From assembly GCF_017161445.1 (NCBI RefSeq), contig NZ_CP071060.1, positions 1,178,001-1,242,000 of the forward strand: a stretch of 64,000 nt of DNA, given 5' to 3'. The DNA is from Niveibacterium microcysteis. GTDB taxonomy: Bacteria; Pseudomonadota; Gammaproteobacteria; Burkholderiales; Rhodocyclaceae. The notes beneath the pieces were generated by a model. It saw nothing but the letters and a program-made list of their open reading frames with translations, was not told where the DNA came from and made no database searches. The translations under genes and the position numbers were made by a program. Shown in pieces: positions 58,331 through 64,000 of the stretch (its first letter is position 1; each line of letters begins with the position of its first letter).

Positions 58331-59545
58331 ATGAGCAAACCGTCGCTGCTGTATCTGGTGCACCGCATCCCCTATCCCCCGAACAAGGGCGACAAGGTCA
58401 GATCCTTCAATCTGCTGAAGTACCTTTCGCGCCACTATCGGGTGTACCTCGGTGCCTTCGTCGACGATCCGGCCGACGAACAGCATGTAGCGGCGCTTTC
58501 CGAATGGTGTGGGGGTGTGCACTGCGAGCGGTTGGCGCCGCGCTGGGCGCGGATTGCCAGTCTGCGCGGCCTTTTGACCAATGAAGCACTGACGCTGGCG
58601 TACTACCGTACGTCATCGATGCTTGAGTGGGCGCGCAGTGTCGTTGCTGCTCAGGGGATTCAGGAAGCAGCAGTGTTCTGCTCCGCCATGATGCAATACA
58701 TTGAGGCGATACCGGGTCTGCGTACCTTGGCGGACTATTGTGATGTCGACTCGGCGAAGTGGACGCAATACGCCCCGCAGCACAGCGGCCCGATGGCTTG
58801 GCTGTACCGCCGCGAGGGGAGGAAGTTGCTGGCGTATGAACGCCACGCAGCAACCCGTGCGAGTGCGGTAACTTTTGTATCCGAGGCTGAGGCTGAGCTC
58901 TTCCGGTCGCAGGCCCCGGAGGTGGCAGCCAAGGTTTTTGCCGTCAGCAACGGAGTCAACGCGACGTACTTTTCGCCAGAGGGCGACCAGCCCTCGCCTT
59001 ACCCCGGGAGCGGGCCGCATATTGTCTTCACCGGCGCGATGGACTATTGGCCGAATGTCGATGCCGTTACTTGGTTTGTGCGCGAGGCCTGGCCGGCCAT
59101 TGCAGCATTCGATGCGCAGGCGCAGTTCTGGATTGTCGGCATGAACCCGGCCCCCGAGGTGCTGGCGCTGGCGCTTGATCCCCGCGTTCACGTCACCGGC
59201 ACGGTTCCGGATGTCCGCCCCTATCTGCGCCATGCCGCCGCCGTCGTCGCACCGTTGCGGGTTGCGCGCGGCGTGCAGAACAAGGTGCTCGAGGCAATGG
59301 CGATGAGCCGCGCGGTCGTGGTGTCGACCGACGCTGCGACCGGCATCAACGCGATCAATGGGCAGGACTTCCTGATCGCGCAGACGAGTTCCGATTATGT
59401 CGAGGCGATTCGTTCGTTGCTGGCAGACCCTGAACGGGCGGGCTCGATAGGGCGAGCCGCGCGCCAATGTGTGCTGGATCGCTACAGCTGGGAGGCGCAC
59501 CTTGCGCAGCTGGACGTTCTGATGGAGAGGGCGCCACGGACATGA
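58331..59545 (+). CDS. XrtA system glycosyltransferase (TIGR03087 type)
   Basis: A 404-residue GT-B glycosyltransferase with N-terminal YLVHRIPYPPNKGDKVRSFNLLKYL and a C-terminal group-1 domain (GTVPDVRPYLRHAAAVVAPLRVARGVQNKVLEAMAMSRAVV). It transfers sugars from nucleotide donors onto the growing lipid-linked repeat unit. The sugar is unknown. Its stop overlaps the exosortase start (ATGA at 59542-59545). Confidence 0.93.
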   Translation: MSKPSLLYLVHRIPYPPNKGDKVRSFNLLKYLSRHYRVYLGAFVDDPADEQHVAALSEWCGGVHCERLAPRWARIASLRGLLTNEALTLAYYRTSSMLEWARSVVAAQGIQEAAVFCSAMMQYIEAIPGLRTLADYCDVDSAKWTQYAPQHSGPMAWLYRREGRKLLAYERHAATRASAVTFVSEAEAELFRSQAPEVAAKVFAVSNGVNATYFSPEGDQPSPYPGSGPHIVFTGAMDYWPNVDAVTWFVREAWPAIAAFDAQAQFWIVGMNPAPEVLALALDPRVHVTGTVPDVRPYLRHAAAVVAPLRVARGVQNKVLEAMAMSRAVVVSTDAATGINAINGQDFLIAQTSSDYVEAIRSLLADPERAGSIGRAARQCVLDRYSWEAHLAQLDVLMERAPRT

Positions 59546-61086
59546 GCACAGCAACGATGGATGCAGTGAAGACCTCGTCGTCTGGGGCGTTGATTATCAG
59601 CAGCGGACTGGCCGCGTTTGCGCTGGTGGTTGGGTTGTTTTGGCCGACCGCGCGTGAGATGGCGTCGATTTGGTGGCGATCCGAGACCTTCGCTCACGGA
59701 CTCGTCGTAGTGCCAATCTCGCTCTGGCTGCTCTGGGGGATGCGCGATCAGCTTCTGCGCCAGAGCCTGCGCCCGGCTCCGATTGCGCTGATTCCGCTTG
59801 CGGTGGCCGGTTTCGCCTGGCTCGCGGGGGAGAGCGCGAGCGTGGCCGCCGTGACACACTTCGCCCTGGTGGCGATGGTCTGCGCGGCGCTGTGGTGCGT
59901 CTGGGGCAACGCGCTGGCGCGCACGGCCGTTTTTCCGCTGGCCTTCCTGTTCTTCGGTGTGCCGTTCGGTGAGTTCCTGATTCCGACCCTGATGAATCAC
60001 ACGGCGGACTTCACGGTTGCCGCCTTGCGGCTTACCGGCGTGCCAGTGTTCAGGGAAGGGAACAGTTTTGTGATCCCCAGTGGCGCGTGGTCGGTGGTCG
60101 AAGCCTGTAGCGGGATTCGCTACCTGATCGCATCCGTGATGGTGGGGGTCCTGTTTGCCTGGCTCAACTATCGAACCCTGCGCCGACGGCTGCTCTTCAT
60201 TCTTGCCGCCACTCTGGTGCCACTGGTTGCCAATTGGCTACGCGCTTACCTGATCGTGATGCTGGGTCATCTATCGGGCAACAAGATCGCGACCGGCGTT
60301 GATCACCTGATCTATGGCTGGCTGTTCTTTGGTGTCGTCATCGTTGCCTTGTTCTGGGTTGGCTCGTTCTGGCGTGAGTCCGATGCGGCTGAATCCGGCG
60401 TGGAACCGTCTACCGACCGCCTCGCGACGACACCGCCGGCTTCGACGCGGGCGATTGCGGTTTGCTGTTTCGGAATTCTGGCGGTGCTGCTCGTCTGGCG
60501 GCCACTTGAAGCCTGGCTTGCCGCGACGCCAGGTGCGGCGGCCTACACGCTGGAGGCACCGCATGCCACGGCCGGCTGGGTCATGACGAATGAACCGCCC
60601 GTCGCCGGCTGGCAGCCGACCTATGTGGGCGAGCGGGCGCGTTTGGTGCGGACGTATCGTCACGGCGACGATGTAGTCACGCTTTTCATCGCCTACTACG
60701 CGAGCCAGACGCCGGGCCATGAGTTGGTGCAGTGGGACAACCGCTTCGTTACCGCGGAAGATAAGCGCTGGCGCTATGGTGGCGAGCAGCCCGATCAGTT
60801 CAGCAACGGATACGACCTTTTGCGGACCCAACTGCTGGGCGAGCCGGATCGGCTGGAAGTGTGGTCTTGGCTCTGGTTGGGCGACAGCGTCACGTCGGAC
60901 CCGAAGCGCGCCAAGTTGGCATTGGTGGCAGATCGCTTCGCGCATCGACCGGACGATTCCGCGGCCGTGATCGTGATTGCGCGCAAGGGTGAAGGTTTGC
61001 CGGAGGCACGCGGACTGGTCGAGCGTTTCGTGCTGGCACATCAGGCCGAGATCGAGCGCGTACTGCGCGCCACGCCACGAAGCTGA
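59542..61086 (+). CDS. xrtA: Exosortase A with fused EpsI domain
   Basis: 514 residues. The membrane part (about 1-300) has eight or more helices and the exosortase catalytic residues C189 in VVEACSGIRYLIAS, R234 in NWLRAYLIV and H255 in GVDHLIYGWLFF. It cuts PEP-CTERM proteins at their sorting signal. The C-terminal 180 residues are a periplasmic EpsI-type domain (GWQPTYVGERARLVRTYRHGDDVVTLFIAYYASQTPGHELVQ). It overlaps the upstream glycosyltransferase by 4 bases and the downstream one by 1. Confidence 0.96.
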   Translation: MSTATMDAVKTSSSGALIISSGLAAFALVVGLFWPTAREMASIWWRSETFAHGLVVVPISLWLLWGMRDQLLRQSLRPAPIALIPLAVAGFAWLAGESASVAAVTHFALVAMVCAALWCVWGNALARTAVFPLAFLFFGVPFGEFLIPTLMNHTADFTVAALRLTGVPVFREGNSFVIPSGAWSVVEACSGIRYLIASVMVGVLFAWLNYRTLRRRLLFILAATLVPLVANWLRAYLIVMLGHLSGNKIATGVDHLIYGWLFFGVVIVALFWVGSFWRESDAAESGVEPSTDRLATTPPASTRAIAVCCFGILAVLLVWRPLEAWLAATPGAAAYTLEAPHATAGWVMTNEPPVAGWQPTYVGERARLVRTYRHGDDVVTLFIAYYASQTPGHELVQWDNRFVTAEDKRWRYGGEQPDQFSNGYDLLRTQLLGEPDRLEVWSWLWLGDSVTSDPKRAKLALVADRFAHRPDDSAAVIVIARKGEGLPEARGLVERFVLAHQAEIERVLRATPRS

Positions 61087-62225
61087 TGCCGCCGCTGATT
61101 GCGCACATCGTCTTCAGTTTTCGCGTCGGCGGGCTGGAGAACGGCATGGTCAACCTGATCAACCGGCTGCCTGCCTCGCAATTTCGCCACGCCATCATTT
61201 CGCTTACCGACGCCGATCCGGCCTTCGTCGCCCGGATAACACGGCCCGATGTGCAGGTCATTGAACTGCATAAGCAACCCGGCCCCGGCGCGGCCCTGTT
61301 CCCGAAAGTGTTTCGAGTCCTGCGCGAGTTGCAGCCCGCCATCGTTCACACGCGCAATCTGGCCGCGCTGGAAATGGTGGCGCCAGCCTGGGCGGCGCGG
61401 GTGCCGGTGCGCATTCACGGAGAGCACGGTCGTGACGTGGATGATCCGCAGGGTGATCGTGCCAAACCTCGCTGGGTACGGCGCGCGTACAGCCCCTTCG
61501 TGACGCAATACATTGCGCTGTCGCGTGAGCTGGAGAACTATCTCACCACCCGCGTCGGCATCGGAAAACAGCGTGTTCACCTGTTTTGCAATGGCGTCGA
61601 CGCGACGCGATTCCATCCGGCGGCTGGGGCTCGACAACGTTTGGACGGCTCACCGTTCAACGACCCCGCGCTGCGCGTGGTGGGCACTGTGGGGCGCCTT
61701 CAGGCCGTAAAGGATCAGGTTGGATTGGTCAAGGCTTTCGGGCTGATCGCTGATCGTGCGCCGAACCTGAGACTGGCTATCGTTGGCGAGGGCGGCATGC
61801 GCGGCGCGATCGAGACCGCTGTTCGGGACTCCGGACTTGCGTCGAAGGTCTGGCTCGCCGGCGAGCGGGCGGACGTGCCGGACGTCATGCGGAGTTTTGA
61901 CATCTTCACGTTGCCATCCATCGCCGAGGGGATTTCGAATACCGTGCTGGAGGCGATGGCGAGCGGCTTGCCCGTGGTTGCAACCGCCGTCGGTGGAACG
62001 CCGGAGCTCGTGCGCGACGGTGAAACGGGTAGCTTGGTTCCGCCTGCTGCGCCGCAGGTTTTGGCCGATGCATTGTTGGCCCTTGCGACGGATCCTGCGC
62101 GGATAAGAGCGCAGGGGCTCGCGTCGCGTCGCCGTATCGAGGCCGATTTCAGCCTCGACGCCATGGTGGCGCGCTATGGAAGTCTGTATTCGCGTGCGCT
62201 CGAGGCAATCGATCGGCGCGCTTGA
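61086..62225 (+). CDS. XrtA system glycosyltransferase (TIGR03088 type)
   Basis: 379 residues, GT-B, group 1. It shows IAHIVFSFRVGGLENGMVNLINRLP at the N-terminus, RIHGEHGRDVDDPQGD, VGTVGRLQAVKDQVGLVKAF and the donor-site motif FTLPSIAEGISNTVLEAMASGLPVVATAVGGTPELV. It is the second sugar transferase of the locus. It starts at the last base of the exosortase stop (TGATG). Confidence 0.94.
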   Translation: MPPLIAHIVFSFRVGGLENGMVNLINRLPASQFRHAIISLTDADPAFVARITRPDVQVIELHKQPGPGAALFPKVFRVLRELQPAIVHTRNLAALEMVAPAWAARVPVRIHGEHGRDVDDPQGDRAKPRWVRRAYSPFVTQYIALSRELENYLTTRVGIGKQRVHLFCNGVDATRFHPAAGARQRLDGSPFNDPALRVVGTVGRLQAVKDQVGLVKAFGLIADRAPNLRLAIVGEGGMRGAIETAVRDSGLASKVWLAGERADVPDVMRSFDIFTLPSIAEGISNTVLEAMASGLPVVATAVGGTPELVRDGETGSLVPPAAPQVLADALLALATDPARIRAQGLASRRRIEADFSLDAMVARYGSLYSRALEAIDRRA

Positions 62226-62275
62226 ATCGCAAACCCGGTGCGCCGCAGCGCATCGAATGATGAGGTAGCGCGAGT

Positions 62276-64000
62276 ATGTGCGGTATTGCCGGCATGTTTG
62301 ATACGCGGGGGCGACGCGAGCCGCCGCGCGAAATCGTCGAGCGCATGGCGGACGTGCAGCGCCACCGTGGGCCGGATGAGACCGGGTTTCACTTCGAACC
62401 AGGTGTGGCGTTCGCCCATCGCCGCCTGTCGGTCATCGATCCGACGCTGGGCCAACAGCCTTTGAGCAACGAAGACGGTTCCGTTGTCGTCGTTTTCAAC
62501 GGCGAGATCTACAACTTCCAGGAGTTGGTGCCGGAGCTTAAGGCGCTTGGCCACACCTTCCGCACGCACAGCGATACCGAAGTGATCGTGCATGCCTGGG
62601 AGTCCTGGGGCGAGGCGTGTGTGGCGCGCTTCCGCGGCATGTTTGCGTTCGTGCTGTGGGATCGCAAGCGCGAGACGCTCTTCGTTGCGCGTGACCGTCT
62701 TGGCGTAAAGCCCCTGTTCTACGCCTTGCTGGACGACGGCATGTTCCTGTTCGGCTCCGAACTCAAGGCCCTGCTCGCGCATCCGCGCTTCCCGCGCGAG
62801 ATTGAACCGGAGTGTGTCGAGGATTACTTTGCGTTGGGCTACATCCCGGAGCCGCGTTGCATTTTCCGCGGCGCGTTCAAGCTGCCGCCAGGCGAGTCGT
62901 TTGTCCTGCGCCGAGGTGACACGCAGTGCCGGCCAGCGCCCTATTGGGACGTCCGCTTCACCTGCGATAACCGGCTCAGTGTTGAAGCAGCCTCGGATGA
63001 ATTGGTCGAGCGCCTGCGCGAATCGGTGCGACTGCGCATGATCGCGGATGTGCCGCTCGGTGCTTTCCTGTCGGGCGGCGTGGACTCAAGTGCCGTCGTG
63101 GCAACGATGGCGCATCTATCGTCGGAGCCCGTCAACACCTGTTCGATCGCATTCGATGACCCAGCGTTTAACGAGTCCGAGTTCGCCGCAATGGTTGCAC
63201 GCCGGTATGGCACCAATCACCATGTGGAGACGGTGGCGAGCGACGATTTCGATTTGATCGACGAACTCGCCCGGCTGTACGACGAACCCTATGCCGACAG
63301 CTCTGCGATTCCGACCTACAGGGTTTGCCAGCTCGCTCGCAAGCGGGTGACGGTGGCCTTGTCCGGCGACGGCGGTGATGAAAGCCTCGGCGGCTACCGC
63401 CGACACCGGCTGCATGTGATGGAGGAGCGCATGCGTACAGCCTTGCCGTTGGGCGTGCGCAAACCGGTCTTCGGCTTGTTGGGGCGTCTGTACCCGAAAG
63501 CAGACTGGGCGCCGCGCGTGTTTCGTGCAAAGACGACGTTCGAAGCGCTCGCACGCGATTCGGTCGAAGCCTACTTCCATACCATGTCGGTCCTCCGCGA
63601 CAACCAACGCCATGCGCTCTACAGCAATGCGTTCCGCGCACGTCTGGGTGGCTACTCGGCGGTCGAGGTGTTCCACCGCCATGCCCGCCACGCCGGCACT
63701 GACGACCCGCTCGCGCTGATCCAGTACCTCGACTTGAAGACCTACCTCGTCGGTGACATCAATACCAAGGTCGATCGCGCATCAATGGCGCACTCGCTGG
63801 AAGTACGCGAGCCTTTGATGGACCACAAGCTGGTCGAATGGCTTGCAACCCTGCCATCGGATCTGAAGCTGCGCGGCATGGAGGGGAAATTCATTTTCAA
63901 GAAGGCGATGGAACCCTATCTGCCAGCGGATGTGCTCTATCGGCCCAAAATGGGCTTCGCGGTGCCGCTTGCCCGCTGGTTCCGCGGCCCCTTGCGCGAA
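62276..64000 (+). CDS. XrtA system amidotransferase, asparagine-synthase-like (partial)
   Basis: 575 codons are present; the gene runs off the right edge. The N-terminal glutaminase domain begins MCGIAGMFD with catalytic Cys2 and carries RHRGPDETG, VFNGEIYNFQEL and LFVARDRLGVKPLFY. The synthetase domain has the ATP loop LSGGVDSSAVVATM near residue 263 and ALSGDGGDESLGGYRR. It uses glutamine to amidate a carboxylate, probably a uronic-acid-type sugar or carrier of the exopolysaccharide, as inferred for the TIGR03108 family. Confidence 0.93.
   Translation, partial: MCGIAGMFDTRGRREPPREIVERMADVQRHRGPDETGFHFEPGVAFAHRRLSVIDPTLGQQPLSNEDGSVVVVFNGEIYNFQELVPELKALGHTFRTHSDTEVIVHAWESWGEACVARFRGMFAFVLWDRKRETLFVARDRLGVKPLFYALLDDGMFLFGSELKALLAHPRFPREIEPECVEDYFALGYIPEPRCIFRGAFKLPPGESFVLRRGDTQCRPAPYWDVRFTCDNRLSVEAASDELVERLRESVRLRMIADVPLGAFLSGGVDSSAVVATMAHLSSEPVNTCSIAFDDPAFNESEFAAMVARRYGTNHHVETVASDDFDLIDELARLYDEPYADSSAIPTYRVCQLARKRVTVALSGDGGDESLGGYRRHRLHVMEERMRTALPLGVRKPVFGLLGRLYPKADWAPRVFRAKTTFEALARDSVEAYFHTMSVLRDNQRHALYSNAFRARLGGYSAVEVFHRHARHAGTDDPLALIQYLDLKTYLVGDINTKVDRASMAHSLEVREPLMDHKLVEWLATLPSDLKLRGMEGKFIFKKAMEPYLPADVLYRPKMGFAVPLARWFRGPLRE

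Overview
The window is a stretch of GC-rich (mid-60s %, estimated by eye) chromosome. Its gene content points to a free-living betaproteobacterium, most likely of the Rhodocyclales type. The pointers are a complete XrtA (exosortase A)/PEP-CTERM exopolysaccharide locus in the usual betaproteobacterial gene order, a kynBUA tryptophan-degradation operon, secreted starch enzymes and c-di-GMP signalling proteins. The taxonomic placement is inference. No tRNA, rRNA, CRISPR array or transposase was seen.

Bases 1-8937 hold ordinary chromosomal genes: an EF-hand protein, a crcB-DUF190 fluoride-export operon, a DUF2087 protein, a TfoX C-terminal-domain protein, an ECF sigma factor with its DUF3379 partner, a REC-PAS-GGDEF-EAL protein, glnS and a GNAT. 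Bases 8938-10014 have no gene. They contain a roughly 640-base structured element (9043-9684) whose two ends are long imperfect inverted repeats, and hairpins sit at the same places in both arms with different sequences but preserved pairing. Then come pgk, a methyltransferase, a DUF4124 protein whose start codon lies in a perfect 13-bp hairpin, an M13 metallopeptidase and an HExxH protein.

Bases 16139-20207 are a chromosomal integron. A full-length intI integrase reads rightward, an attI region follows, and five clear cassettes plus one probable cassette read leftward. Each cassette ends in an attC site of one recognisable family. The cassette genes are small and mostly unrecognised (a lipoprotein, two membrane proteins, two probably soluble proteins), and the most distal is a GNAT acetyltransferase. 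The attC sites look more decayed with distance from attI.

Bases 20277-33931 carry uup, an outer-membrane barrel, a remnant of a substrate-binding protein, an M48 peptidase, kynB-kynU-kynA, an HDOD/SBP pair, an acuI-type reductase, a REC protein with a degenerate GGDEF domain and prpE. Bases 34000-40221 are a secreted starch-degradation island: a pullulanase and two paralogous alpha-amylases, the latter sharing a 40-base upstream block with a dyad. Bases 40817-46389 are a six-gene mrp cation/proton antiporter operon with mrpA and mrpB fused.

From 46394 to the right edge the genes belong to the PEP-CTERM/exosortase world. There is an exosortase-associated acyltransferase, divergent from a ThiF-type adenylyltransferase, and a PEP-CTERM protein behind a near-perfect sigma-54 promoter. 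These are followed by the export and chain-length proteins, tyrosine kinase, outer-membrane barrel, ATPase, wecB, polysaccharide deacetylase, FemAB protein, glycosyltransferase, exosortase A with EpsI domain, second glycosyltransferase and an asparagine-synthase-like amidotransferase cut by the window end. Together the last twelve make and export an exopolysaccharide and process PEP-CTERM proteins in the envelope.
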